A program made the position numbers and the translations under genes. From positions 124,001-188,000 of the forward strand of contig NZ_JOEA01000005.1 of assembly GCF_000719115.1 (NCBI RefSeq): a stretch of 64,000 bases of DNA. Direction: 5' to 3'. A model generated the notes under the pieces. The model did not search any database. It saw only the letters and a program-made list of their open reading frames with translations, and was not told the DNA's origin. Shown piece by piece: positions 1 to 9,300 of this stretch. The stretch comes from Lentzea albidocapillata (GTDB lineage: Bacteria; Actinomycetota; Actinomycetes; Mycobacteriales; Pseudonocardiaceae). Each line of letters starts with the position of its first letter. The stretch's first letter is position 1.

Positions 1-550
1 GCAGGTCGATGCCTTCCAGCGAGCCGTACGTGGTGTTGACGCCGTCGGGGTTGCGCAGGCACATGAGGCCCACGTAGTCCGTGCGCATCGGGTGGAACGC
101 GTCCTCGATGTGCCACGTGAGCAGCTCCTCGCTGCCCGAGCCGAGCTGCTCGAACTGGTGTTCCTTGATGGGGAACACGTCGTGCAGCAGCCGGCCGTCC
201 TGCTGGGTGGACCAGGCGATCGGGTCGCCGAGCAGTGACGCGCAGAGGTAGAAGAACAGGTCCTCCGCCAGGGTCGGCCTGCCCTCGCCGCCGCAGTCCT
301 TCCAGTGCCCCGGGGTGAGGCCGATACGGTCGTCGTCGATCGGGTAGCCGCCGATGACACACAACGGGTGGGGCTCGGTGAGGCGGAACTCCAGCAGGCC
401 GGCACGCAGGGCGCGCGGCAGTTCGTGGGCGATGATCGTGGCCTCGCGCACGAACGCGGGGTCCTCGACCGTGCGGTAGCGCTCGGCCAGCGCGGCCACG
501 AGGACACCGGCCTCGGCGATGTCGGATTCGGACAGGTCAATTCTGAACAC
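1..550 (-). CDS. VioC-like Fe(II)/2-oxoglutarate amino acid hydroxylase, 3' end cut off by window edge
   Basis: This is the first 183 residues of a clavaminate-synthase-like non-heme iron oxygenase, the family of the arginine beta-hydroxylase VioC. The iron facial triad begins at H147-x-E149 in the stretch WHIEDAFHP, the HxE form used by VioC-type enzymes. It is followed by the typical DY-x-GLMCLRNPDG segment. The second histidine and the 2-oxoglutarate arginine lie beyond base 1. It resembles the enzyme at 5312-6322 throughout but is clearly diverged. The GTG start at 550 has a GGGAGAAGG site about 6 nt upstream and overlaps the 3' end of the PLP enzyme by 14 bp, which implies translational coupling. 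Being coupled to a VioD-like enzyme, it is the better candidate for hydroxylating free arginine at C-beta before cyclisation. The substrate is inferred. Confidence 0.85.
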   Translation of the reverse strand, partial: MFRIDLSESDIAEAGVLVAALAERYRTVEDPAFVREATIIAHELPRALRAGLLEFRLTEPHPLCVIGGYPIDDDRIGLTPGHWKDCGGEGRPTLAEDLFFYLCASLLGDPIAWSTQQDGRLLHDVFPIKEHQFEQLGSGSEELLTWHIEDAFHPMRTDYVGLMCLRNPDGVNTTYGSLEGIDL

Positions 551-1655
551 GGGCCTTCTCCCCTGCGAGTGCGAGCGTTTCGAGGCCTCGGGTGAACGAG
601 GCGGTGGGGCCGCCGTAGCCCAGCCGGACACGGGTCGGGTCCCCGAAGCACGACCCCGGGACGAGGAGCGTGCGGTGTTCCCGGGCCAGGTCGTGGCAGA
701 ACCCGGTGGTGTCGGTGTGGCCGAGCAGCTGCGGGAACGTGCTGGCGCTGCCCATCGGTTCCGGCAGGTCGATCAGGTCGGGGTGGTCGGCGGCCCACTG
801 GCGCAGCAGCCCCAGGTTGCGGCGGGCCTGCTCCATGCGCGGGCCGACCAGCAGGCCGGCGTGCCGGGCGACGCGGGTGGCGAGCAGCTCGACCAGCGGC
901 GAGAGGTGCAACGTCATGCGGTCGCGCAGGTCGAGGGTGCCGCGCAGGACGTCCTCAGGCCCGATCGCCCAGCCGACGCGCAGACCCGGCAGGCCGTAGC
1001 CCTTCGACAGCGTGCCGATGGAGATGGCCTTGTCGTAGTCGTGCACGGGGTCCACGAGCGGCTCGCCCTCGATGACCATCTCGCGGAAAGCCTGGTCCCA
1101 CACCAGGTACGCGCCCGCCTCGGCGCAGATGGCGACGAACTCGTCGCGCTGCTCCGGGGTGAGCGACGCGCCGGTCGGGTTGTGCGGGAAGTTCACGACG
1201 ACGGCCTTGGCTCCGTCGATCACCGCACGCAGGTCGTCCAGGTCCGGGCGGAAGCCGTTCTCCGGGCGCAGCGGCCACACGCGCAGGTCGCAGCCCATGG
1301 ACCGGGCGATCGACGTGTGCGTGTGATAGGTCGGCTCGGTGACGACGATGGCGTCGGTCGGTTCGAGCAACGTGCTGAGCACGAGGTAGATCGCCTCGCT
1401 GCCGCCGTGCGTGACCATGACCTTGTCGGGGTCACCGGTCCCCCACTGCGCGGCAATGGCGGTGCGTACTTCCTCGCTGCCGAACGACGTGCTGTCGCGG
1501 AACACGACGGCGTCGAGCTCGTCGCTCCCGATGCCGAGCAACGCGCGCAGCTCCGCGAGCGAGTAGTCCTCGACCCCGCTGCTGCCGATGTCGTCGTCGA
1601 CCGCGAAGTAGTACAGGCGCATCCAGTCCTCGAGCGGCGCTGGTTCGAACTTCAT
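537..1655 (-). CDS. PLP-dependent capreomycidine synthase-like enzyme (VioD family, fold type I)
   Basis: The product is a 372-residue class I/II aminotransferase-fold enzyme. Visible PLP residues are N159 in NFPHNPTG, D187 in WDQAF, the Schiff-base lysine K218 in SIGTLSKGYG, and R226. The N-terminal LEDW...DIGSSGVEDYSLAEL pattern and the C-terminal LLVPGSCFGDP-x-RVRLGYG pattern match, from memory, VioD-type capreomycidine synthases, which cyclise 3-hydroxyarginine to capreomycidine. Ordinary aspartate or aromatic aminotransferases look different here. The ATG at 1655 has AAGGAG upstream, only 14 bp after the ABC exporter. The open frame continues upstream into the exporter gene, but that extension is not coding. 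The downstream oxygenase overlaps by 14 bp. Pairing a VioC-like and a VioD-like gene is the known route to capreomycidine in viomycin and streptothricin. That this cluster makes the same residue is inference. Confidence 0.85.
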   Translation of the reverse strand: MKFEPAPLEDWMRLYYFAVDDDIGSSGVEDYSLAELRALLGIGSDELDAVVFRDSTSFGSEEVRTAIAAQWGTGDPDKVMVTHGGSEAIYLVLSTLLEPTDAIVVTEPTYHTHTSIARSMGCDLRVWPLRPENGFRPDLDDLRAVIDGAKAVVVNFPHNPTGASLTPEQRDEFVAICAEAGAYLVWDQAFREMVIEGEPLVDPVHDYDKAISIGTLSKGYGLPGLRVGWAIGPEDVLRGTLDLRDRMTLHLSPLVELLATRVARHAGLLVGPRMEQARRNLGLLRQWAADHPDLIDLPEPMGSASTFPQLLGHTDTTGFCHDLAREHRTLLVPGSCFGDPTRVRLGYGGPTASFTRGLETLALAGEKARVQN

Positions 1656-1669
1656 AAGGGCGACTCCTT

Positions 1670-3454
1670 TCAGCGGTAGGCCGAGGACTGCAGGTCGTAC
1701 AGCTCGGCGTAGAGGTCGGGGTGGGCCATGAGGTGCTCGTGACTGCCGATCTCGCGGATGCGGCCACCGTCGAGGACGACGATCAGGTCGGCCATGCGCA
1801 CGGTCGAAAAACGGTGCGACACAAGAAGAGTCACCGTTCCGCGTTGCTTCCCTTCCCGGGCGGCCTGGGCGAAGCGCTCGAACAGCGCGTGCTCGGTCTG
1901 CGGGTCGAGCGCGGCGGTGGGCTCGTCGAAGACCGCGAGCAACGGGTCGGTGCGCAGCAGTCCGCGGGCGAGTGCCAGCTTCTGCCACTGGCCTCCCGAC
2001 AGCTCGACGCCGCCCTCCCACGACCGGCCGAGCTGGGTGTCGAGGCCGCGCGGCAGACCGTCCACAACGGACCTCGCCCCGGCCCGTTCGAGAGCCCCGT
2101 GCAGCGCGGCGTCGTCGTCGATCCGGCCGATGTCCGCCACGCCAACGGTTTCGCGGGCCGCGAACTGCAGCTCCACGAAGTCCTGGAACGCGCCGGTGAG
2201 CCGGGTCCGCCAGTCGGCACTGGGAATGCGGCGCAGGTCGACGCCGTCGACCTGGATCTCGCCGCCGTCCGGTTCGTAGAAGTCGCACAGCAGCTTCACG
2301 AGTGTCGACTTGCCGGCACCATTCTCGCCGACCAGCGCGACCACGGACCCGGCCGGCAGGTGCAGGGACACGCCGTCGAGGACGGTGCGCTCGCTGGCCG
2401 GGTAGCGGTAGGTGACGTCGACGAGGTCGATACCGTGGCTCAGCGAGGCGGGCGGCTGGACCGGCTCGTCGGTGCGCTTGACGGAGGTCTCGGCGAACCG
2501 CTCGAGCCAGACGTAGCGCCGGGCTTGCTTGAGACACCACAGGAAGTCGCCGCTGTAGCCCACGGAGGAGGCGACGACCGCGGCCATCTCGATGGTGAGC
2601 GCGACGACCATGACGACGTCGCCGGGGGTGGCCCTGCCCTCGATCGCGAGCCAGACCACCAGTGCGATGGCGCCGAAGAACCCCGCCGCGTTGATCACCG
2701 CGTCGATGCTCTTGAGCACGGCGCCGCGCCAGGCTGCGCGGTTGCGGGTGTCGAGCACCTCGTCGGAGACCGCGTGGTGACGGCGGACCAGTTCGCGGGT
2801 GAGCCCGAAGACGCGCAGCTCCTTGCCCGCACCGGCGGTCGTGCCGATGTCGAACAGGTGGCGGCGCAGCCGCTCGGGTTCGCCGGTGTCCTCCTGGGCG
2901 TCGACCGCGAGGTCGTTGGCCCGGCTGGTGATCCACAGCGAGATGAACGCCAGCAGCGCCAGCGAGATGAGCGCGGGGTGGACGTCGGCGAGCAACAGCG
3001 CCGTCGCGCCGAAGCCGACGAACGCGCTGATCAGACCGGCCGTCGCGTTGGTCATCTCGGCGAGGCTCTCGCGCTCCTCGCGAAGGAGCTGGATCTGGTC
3101 GAGGTACTTCGGGTTCTCATGCGGGGCAAGGCTTCCGATCCCGCCGAGCAGGCGCATCAGCGTCCGGTCGGACAACGCCTGGGTGCGTTCGAGCACCGCG
3201 AACACGCAGTGGGCGTTGTAGTACTGGGCCACGATGAGCAGCCCGGTCGCGGCGGCGATGCCGAACCCGGCGGTGAGCGCCCGGTCCAGATCGCGATCGC
3301 TGGCGGCGTCGACGAGAACGCCGGCGCTGTAGGCGATGAGGGGCCCGGTGAGCGCGAGCGCGATCTCGGTCAGGATCTGGAAGACCGCGTGCCAGCGCGC
3401 CGCGCGGAACCCGAAGCTGATGGTGGTGAGGAAAGCCCGCCAGGTGTCACGCAT
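1670..3454 (-). CDS. ABC exporter half-transporter (membrane plus ATPase), second of pair
   Basis: The protein has 594 residues: an N-terminal six-helix-type membrane domain (roughly residues 15-310) and a C-terminal nucleotide-binding domain. Walker A is GENGAGKST near residue 373, the signature LSGGQ is near 484, Walker B is LLAVFDEP near 505, and the H-loop is in VSHRFSTV. Its start ATG shares 8 bp with the end of the other half-transporter (ATGCGTGA) and has a GGGAGGAGG site. The two are therefore translated together and probably form a heterodimer. Placement between the tailoring genes of the NRPS operon suggests export of the finished cationic peptide and self-protection. Import is unlikely because the membrane and ATPase domains are fused in exporter order and no binding protein is present. 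Confidence 0.92.
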   Translation of the reverse strand: MRDTWRAFLTTISFGFRAARWHAVFQILTEIALALTGPLIAYSAGVLVDAASDRDLDRALTAGFGIAAATGLLIVAQYYNAHCVFAVLERTQALSDRTLMRLLGGIGSLAPHENPKYLDQIQLLREERESLAEMTNATAGLISAFVGFGATALLLADVHPALISLALLAFISLWITSRANDLAVDAQEDTGEPERLRRHLFDIGTTAGAGKELRVFGLTRELVRRHHAVSDEVLDTRNRAAWRGAVLKSIDAVINAAGFFGAIALVVWLAIEGRATPGDVVMVVALTIEMAAVVASSVGYSGDFLWCLKQARRYVWLERFAETSVKRTDEPVQPPASLSHGIDLVDVTYRYPASERTVLDGVSLHLPAGSVVALVGENGAGKSTLVKLLCDFYEPDGGEIQVDGVDLRRIPSADWRTRLTGAFQDFVELQFAARETVGVADIGRIDDDAALHGALERAGARSVVDGLPRGLDTQLGRSWEGGVELSGGQWQKLALARGLLRTDPLLAVFDEPTAALDPQTEHALFERFAQAAREGKQRGTVTLLVSHRFSTVRMADLIVVLDGGRIREIGSHEHLMAHPDLYAELYDLQSSAYR

Positions 3455-5297
3455 CGGTGCCTCCTCCCGTCGGCTGGAAACGCTCCGCCTGCAGGCGGAA
3501 CAGGTGGGCGTAGCGGCCGTCTCGATCGATCAGCTCGTCGTGGCCGCCGGCCTCGATGACGCGGCCGTCGGACACGACCACGATCCGGTCCGCGCGCCGC
3601 ACGGTGGAGAAGCGGTGCGAGATGATGATCGTGGTGAGTCCCTGGGTGAGGTCCAGGAACCGTTCGTACAGCTCGGCTTCCGCCCGCACGTCGAGTGCCG
3701 CCGCGGGCTCGTCGAGCACGAGGACCTTGGCGCCGGCCTCGACGGCGAACATCGCGCGGGCGAGTGCGACGCGCTGCCACTGACCGCCGGAGAGGTCGAC
3801 GCCGTCGGAGTAGGTCTGCGACAGGACCGTGTCCCAGCCGTTCGGCAACGACTCGATCAGGTCGCCGATCCCGGCCCGTTCGGCGGCGCGGCGCAGCATG
3901 TCCTCGTCACCGGCGTGCTCGACGGCACCGAGTCCGATGTTGTCGCGCACCGGCAGGTGGTAGCGGGTGAAGTCCTGGAACAGCACCGCCACCCGCCTGC
4001 GCCACTCCTCGGGATCGAGGCTGGCGAGGTCCGCGCCGTCGACGCTGATCTTGCCGCCGGTGGGTTCGTAGAAACCGGCGAGCAGCTTCACGAGCGAGGT
4101 CTTGCCCGCGCCGTTGTCACCGACGATCGCCAGCGACTGCCCGGCCGGGATCACCAGGTCCAGTCCTGTCAGGACATCTCGTTCCCCGCTGGGATATCGG
4201 AACGACACCCCTTCGTAGCGGATCTCCTGCGACGGAACCTCCGCACCGACCGGGAGTCCGGACTGCGGTGGCGCACCGTCGGCGAGCCGCTTCTCCAGCG
4301 AGAGGAGCTTCGGCACCGTGACGGCGGCGTTCGACAGGTACAGATGCTCGTCACCGACGGCGTACTCGTTGGCGTTGGCCAGTGCCTCCACGAACACGGC
4401 GAGGGCGGCGAGCGTCAGGTTGCCCTGCACCGCCGCGTAAGCGAGCAGGCCGTAGGAGAGCACGTTGATGACCAGGATCGCGGACGCGGAGCCGAGCACC
4501 ATGCCGGGCCGGGGGCGGCGCGCCTTGCGGATCGGGCCGATCCCCGCCTGCCACAACGTGTCGAACCGGGTGACGAGCCAGTCGAGGGCGCCCCAGAGGC
4601 GCACCTCCTTGGCAGGGCCCGGATCGAGCGCGAGGTCCCTGGCGTACTCGGCCTGGCGGAGCTGGGCGCTCTGCCCGAACCCCTCCTCGCCGACCCGCAG
4701 GTAGTCGCGCTGCATCCGGTAGACGATGATCGGCCAGATCACGAGCCACGCCAGGCCGAGCCACCAGTGGAACCAGGTGAGCACGGCCGCCGAGCCGATG
4801 GCCCGCAGCCACGACGTGAGCACCTCGGGCAGGGCCTCGACGGTCTGGCCCGGCCGGTGCGCGCTCATGCCGAGACCCCGCACGATGCGGACCTCGTCGA
4901 GCACGTCGGAGTCCTCGAGGTGAGCGATGCCCCTGGGCTTGCCCAGCGCCGTGAGCACGATCTCCTGCAGGTACCGGTCGAGGTCGCGGCCGAGCGTGGA
5001 CACCGCGGCCCGCAGCAGCGGGGACGTCAGGCGCTCGAGGAGGATCGTGATCGCGACCGCGACCAGCAGGGTGCCCACCCGGCCGGCGGCGGCCGAGTCC
5101 GCGCCGTCGCGCGCGGCGGCGGGAATGGCACCGATCAGCAGACCGGTGAGGACGGCGATCCCGATGGGCAGGACCGCGCCCACCACCACGCCGCCCGCCA
5201 GGAGCACCGTGCGCGGCCGGCTGACCCGTGGCAGGACCCGGAGGACGGCGAGGATGCCCTTGGCGGTGGGCGGGAGGTTGTGGAGCGGGTTCGGCAT
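3447..5297 (-). CDS. ABC exporter half-transporter (membrane plus ATPase), first of pair
   Basis: The protein has 616 residues: a membrane domain at about 25-330 and an ATPase domain from about 350. Walker A is GDNGAGKTS near residue 390, LSGGQ is near 500, Walker B is VLVLDEP near 524, and the H-loop is ISHRFSTV near 558. After Walker B it reads DEPAAALD, where the partner has DEPTAALD. This is a mild departure that leaves the catalytic glutamate in place. It begins 14 bp after the oxygenase stop and overlaps the second half-transporter by 8 bp. The two halves are only moderately similar, consistent with a heterodimeric exporter, probably of the peptide made by the adjacent NRPS. The substrate is inferred from context alone. 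Confidence 0.92.
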   Translation of the reverse strand: MPNPLHNLPPTAKGILAVLRVLPRVSRPRTVLLAGGVVVGAVLPIGIAVLTGLLIGAIPAAARDGADSAAAGRVGTLLVAVAITILLERLTSPLLRAAVSTLGRDLDRYLQEIVLTALGKPRGIAHLEDSDVLDEVRIVRGLGMSAHRPGQTVEALPEVLTSWLRAIGSAAVLTWFHWWLGLAWLVIWPIIVYRMQRDYLRVGEEGFGQSAQLRQAEYARDLALDPGPAKEVRLWGALDWLVTRFDTLWQAGIGPIRKARRPRPGMVLGSASAILVINVLSYGLLAYAAVQGNLTLAALAVFVEALANANEYAVGDEHLYLSNAAVTVPKLLSLEKRLADGAPPQSGLPVGAEVPSQEIRYEGVSFRYPSGERDVLTGLDLVIPAGQSLAIVGDNGAGKTSLVKLLAGFYEPTGGKISVDGADLASLDPEEWRRRVAVLFQDFTRYHLPVRDNIGLGAVEHAGDEDMLRRAAERAGIGDLIESLPNGWDTVLSQTYSDGVDLSGGQWQRVALARAMFAVEAGAKVLVLDEPAAALDVRAEAELYERFLDLTQGLTTIIISHRFSTVRRADRIVVVSDGRVIEAGGHDELIDRDGRYAHLFRLQAERFQPTGGGTDA

Positions 5298-5311
5298 GAC
5301 TTCCGTATCCG

Positions 5312-6322
5312 TCAGATCAGGCGTGCGGTCGCCGAGGCGCGCCGCTCGTGGGACTTGCGCAGGTCGGTGGTGATGCTGACCCGCTTGAGCCAGCGGTCCG
5401 TGCCGTCGTAGCGGGCCTGGAACGCCTGCCGGCCGTGCGCAAGGCGGTGGTTGTTGATGATGAGGACGTCACCCGGCACCAGTGCGACGTCCAGGCAGGA
5501 CGCCTCCAGGAGGTCGCTGACCGCCTGCAGGGCCTCGCGTGCTGCGGGGTCCTTGGGCGTCTCCATGAAGTACGGGTCGATGCGGATGTACGGGTGCTCG
5601 CGCGATCCATAAAGGACGGCGACACGGTTGTCGTCGGCCTTCATCTCGTCGATCTCCGAGAACTCGGCGTCGACGCCCTTGGTCTCGTTGTGCTTGGCCA
5701 GGTGCGAGTCGTCCGGCCGGATCAGGAAGTTCGGCTCGTGCAGGAGCTCGAGGTACTTCGCGTCGAGCGACCGCAGGTCGGGCTCGGAGACGATCGTCGC
5801 GACCTTGTCGGGGTTGCGCAGGCACTCCAGCAGCAGGTAGTCCGCGCGCCACGGGTGGAACGCGTCCTCGGTGTGCAGCGTGAGCGTGTCGGTGCTGCCG
5901 ATCCCCATCTGCTCGGTCTCGAAACCCTGGATGGGGAAGATGTCGTGCACGAGCCGGGCGTCCTGCTGGGTCTTCCAGCCGAACGGCTCACCGAGCAGGG
6001 AGCCGTGCAGCAGCAGGAGGATCTCCTCGGCGAACTCCGGCGTCGGCGTCGGCCGGCCCCGCCAGTGCTGCGGCGTCGGGCCGATGCGCGCGTCGTCGAT
6101 GTTGTGACCGCGGACCACGGCGTAGCCCAGCTCGTCCTCCAGCGCGAAGTCACGCATGAAGCGGCGCTGGCCCACGGGCAGCTCGGCGGCGAGCAACGGC
6201 AGGTCGCGCAGCAGCTGCTCGTCCGCCGGGCCCGAGTACTCCTTGGCGATGCGCAGTGTCAGGTTCTCGGCCTCGGCGGCTTCGTCGGCCGACAGGACGT
6301 AGATCCGCTTGGGTGTGGACAA
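5312..6322 (-). CDS. VioC-like Fe(II)/2-oxoglutarate amino acid beta-hydroxylase
   Basis: This is a complete 336-residue clavaminate-synthase-like oxygenase, normal length for the VioC/AsnO group. The metal triad is H150-x-E152 in TLHTEDAFHP with the distal histidine in LAHGRQAF (H296). R314 in WLKRVSI is the likely 2-oxoglutarate anchor. The TTG start at 6322 is chosen because a GGGGGAG site sits 7 nt upstream, overlapping the stop of the second NRPS, with 13 bp between the genes. Known relatives hydroxylate the beta-carbon of free arginine, asparagine or related amino acids. The cluster holds two such enzymes, so one may make 3-hydroxyarginine and the other a further or different hydroxylation. 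Which does which cannot be told from the sequence. Confidence 0.88.
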   Translation of the reverse strand: MSTPKRIYVLSADEAAEAENLTLRIAKEYSGPADEQLLRDLPLLAAELPVGQRRFMRDFALEDELGYAVVRGHNIDDARIGPTPQHWRGRPTPTPEFAEEILLLLHGSLLGEPFGWKTQQDARLVHDIFPIQGFETEQMGIGSTDTLTLHTEDAFHPWRADYLLLECLRNPDKVATIVSEPDLRSLDAKYLELLHEPNFLIRPDDSHLAKHNETKGVDAEFSEIDEMKADDNRVAVLYGSREHPYIRIDPYFMETPKDPAAREALQAVSDLLEASCLDVALVPGDVLIINNHRLAHGRQAFQARYDGTDRWLKRVSITTDLRKSHERRASATARLI

Positions 6323-6335
6323 AGGACTGCTCCCC

Positions 6336-9300
6336 CTAATTCCAGTTCAGGTGTGCGATCAGGGCCTCTGCGGCCTCCCGGAAACGGGACGCGACCCGTC
6401 GCACGGTCTCGGTGCGGTGCAGGTTGGTGCTGTGGTGCCATTCGACGAGGAGCTCTCCCTCGTCGGTGCGCTCGATCTCGAGGTGCAGCGCGTACGGACG
6501 CAGTCCGCCGCTGGTGCTCTCGCCGCACAGGTCACCCGGTAGTTCGTCGACGATGAGGCCCCTGACCTCGTCGTCGTTCACGGCGGCGTCCAGTGCCGCG
6601 GCCGTCAGCCTTTGCCCCGTATTTCGATGGTCAGACGGCCGCATCGCGGTGCCTGCACCACGTTCCTGTACTGGTTGTACAGGGGCGTGGGGCAGGTGCC
6701 GCGAGGTGGCCTGCTGAGCGTCGGAAGACGCGGTGAAGGTTGACGGCCGCGGCACTTGTCCGCCCGTGAAGTTGATGTTGATCTGACGGTCTGGTGCGGC
6801 GCGCAGGCGAAGCACCTCCGCGTCGTCGGCCGTCAGGTGGCGCAGCGCGCCGTAGCCGACTCCGTGCCGTGGCACGGCTTTCAGGCTTTCGCCCACTGCG
6901 GCGACGACTCCGGTGGCGTCGCCCAGGTCGTCGTGCCGGAGCACCACCGGGTGCACCGACGTGAACCAGCCGACCGTGCGGGACAGGTCCGTGCCCGGTG
7001 CCAGGCTTTCGCGGCCGTGGTGTTCGAGGTCGACGACGACGGTGTCGGTGCCGGCCCACTCCCCCAGCGTCTGCAGGAGTGCGGCCAGGACCACGTCGAG
7101 GACCTTCGCGTTCGGCAGCCCCGCGGCGCCGACGGTGACCTCTTCGACGGCGGCGGAGTCCTCGGTGTTGGCACCGGTGGCGTCGACCGGCAGCGTGAAC
7201 GCGGTCTCCGCCTGCTCCAGCCAGTACGGCAGCTCGTCGCGGACCTCGGTGCTGTCCGCGAAGGCCGTGACGGACTCGGCCCACCGCCGGAACGACGTCG
7301 TCTTGGCCCCGAGGGGTTCGCCCTGGTAGGCCGCGTCGAGGTCCTCCAGCAGGATGTTCCAGGAGACGCCGTCGACCACCAGGTGGTGCACGACGAGGCC
7401 GAGCCACGACGGTTCCTCGCCGCGGTCGAACAGAACGGCGGCCACCAGCGGACCGTTCGCGAGGTTCAGCGAACGTTGCAGCGCGTCCATGTGCTCCTGG
7501 ACATCGCCCTGGACGACCGTGAACGCCGCCGCCTCACCCGGCTCGGCGACGTGCTGCTGCCAGCCGTCGGGCCCGTGGTGCAGGCGGGTGCGCAGGGCGT
7601 CGTGATGGGTGACCAGGGTGTCGAGCGCGGCGGAAAGCCTGCCGGCGTCGACGCCCGGCGCGAGCTCGAAGAGCCCCGACCAGTTCCAGTGGTTCCGGTC
7701 GTCGATGGTGGCCTTGGTGAACCACCGCTGGATGGGCGTCAGCGGCACCGGTCCGGTGACCGGGCCCTCGTCGATCAGCACCGGGGCGGTGGTCACGGCG
7801 GCCAGTTCGGCGACTGTCTGGTGCGTGAACAGGTCGGCGACCGCGAGGCCGAGGCCTGCGGCACGGGCCCGTGCCACCACCTGCAGGCAGGCGATCGAGT
7901 CGCCGCCCAGGTCGAAGAAGTTGTCGTGCACGCCGACGCGGTCGGCGCCCAGCAGCTTCGTCCAGATGCCCGCCAGCGCCCGTTCCGCGTCGGTGCGCGG
8001 CGCGACGTACGCGCCGTCCGACTCCGGCGCCGCCGGTTCCGGCAGGGCTCGGCGGTCGAGCTTGCCGTTGGGCGTCAGGGGCAGGGCGTCGAGTTCGACG
8101 AACGCCGACGGCACCAGGTAGTCGGGCAGCCGTTCGCGCAGGAACGTACGCAGTTCGGCCGTGCCGGCGCTCGTGACCACATAGGCCACCAGTCGCTTCC
8201 CGGTTCCGGACGACGTGGCCACGACAGCCGCGGCCCGCACGTCCTCGTGCGTGCCCAGCAGTGCCTCGACCTCGCCGGGCTCGACCCGGAAGCCCCGGAT
8301 CTTGACCTGCTCGTCGGCCCTGCCGAGGAACTCCAGCGTGCCGTCGGACCGCCAGCGAGCACGGTCACCGGTGCGGTACAGGCGTTCCCCGGATCCCGTG
8401 GGGTCGGGGACGAACCGCTCCGCCGTGAGATCCGCGCGGCCGACGTAGCCACGGGCCACACCGGGGCCGCCGACGAACAGCTCGCCCGCCACGCCCGCCG
8501 GCACGATCTGCAGCCACGGGTCGAGGACGTAGGCCCGCATGCCCGCGAACGGCGTGCCGATGGGCACCTGCGCGCCGATGTCGTCGAGCGTGTGGATCGT
8601 GCATGTCATGGTGGTCTCGGTGGGGCCGTAGGCGTTCACGATGCGCAGGTCCGGACGGCGTTCGCGAGCCGTGCGGGCGTGCTGGGCCTGCAGGGCGTCA
8701 CCGCCGACCACGAGCAGGCGCAGGCCGTCGAGGACGTCGGGTGAGGTCTCGACCAGCTGGTGGAAGAGGCCGGTGGTGAGCAGGGAGGCGGTGATTCCGT
8801 GCTCTCGCAGGAACTTGCCGACGTCCATCCGTTCGGCGAGGTCCGCGGGGCCGACGACGAGGGTGGCGCCGTTGAGCAGTGCCAGCCAGATCTCGAACGC
8901 GCCGGTGTCGAAGCCGATGCCGGCGAGGTGCGAGACGACGTCGCCGGGCTCGACGCGCACGGCGGGGTCGGTGCAGACCCTGGCCACGCCCTCGTGGGTC
9001 AGCGACACGCCCTTGGGCACGCCCGTCGAACCCGACGTGAACAGCACGTACAGCTCGCTGCCCGGCCCGCCGGCGACGGGCAGTGATCCCCTGGCCTCGG
9101 GCAGGTCGAGCACGCTCGCGTCGAGCACGCGCACCCGAGGGATGTCGAGAGGCCACTCCCCTGCCGTGACAACGAGTCCGACTCCGGCCGTGCCGATCAT
9201 CTGGGCGAGCCGGGCGGTGCCCTGGGCGGGGTCCAGCGGGACGTAGCTGCCGCCCGCGCCGATCACGCCGAGCATGGCGATGATCAGCTCGGCGCCGCGG

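Noticed and set aside
1656..2936. Extension of the PLP enzyme frame upstream into the exporter gene
   Set aside because: The extension is an Arg/Pro-rich shadow of the ABC exporter; ATG 1655 has AAGGAG and begins the conserved family N-terminus.
6592..6756. Palindrome as a template/variable repeat pair of a diversity-generating retroelement
   Set aside because: Differences between the arms are not limited to adenines (C to T, C to A and A to G all occur), the arms are inverted, and no reverse transcriptase is nearby.
6592..6756. Target-site duplication for the palindrome (cgtcc left, tgtcc right)
   Set aside because: The match is 4 of 5 bases and removing element plus repeat would break the frame, whereas removing 165 bp alone restores an alignable protein.
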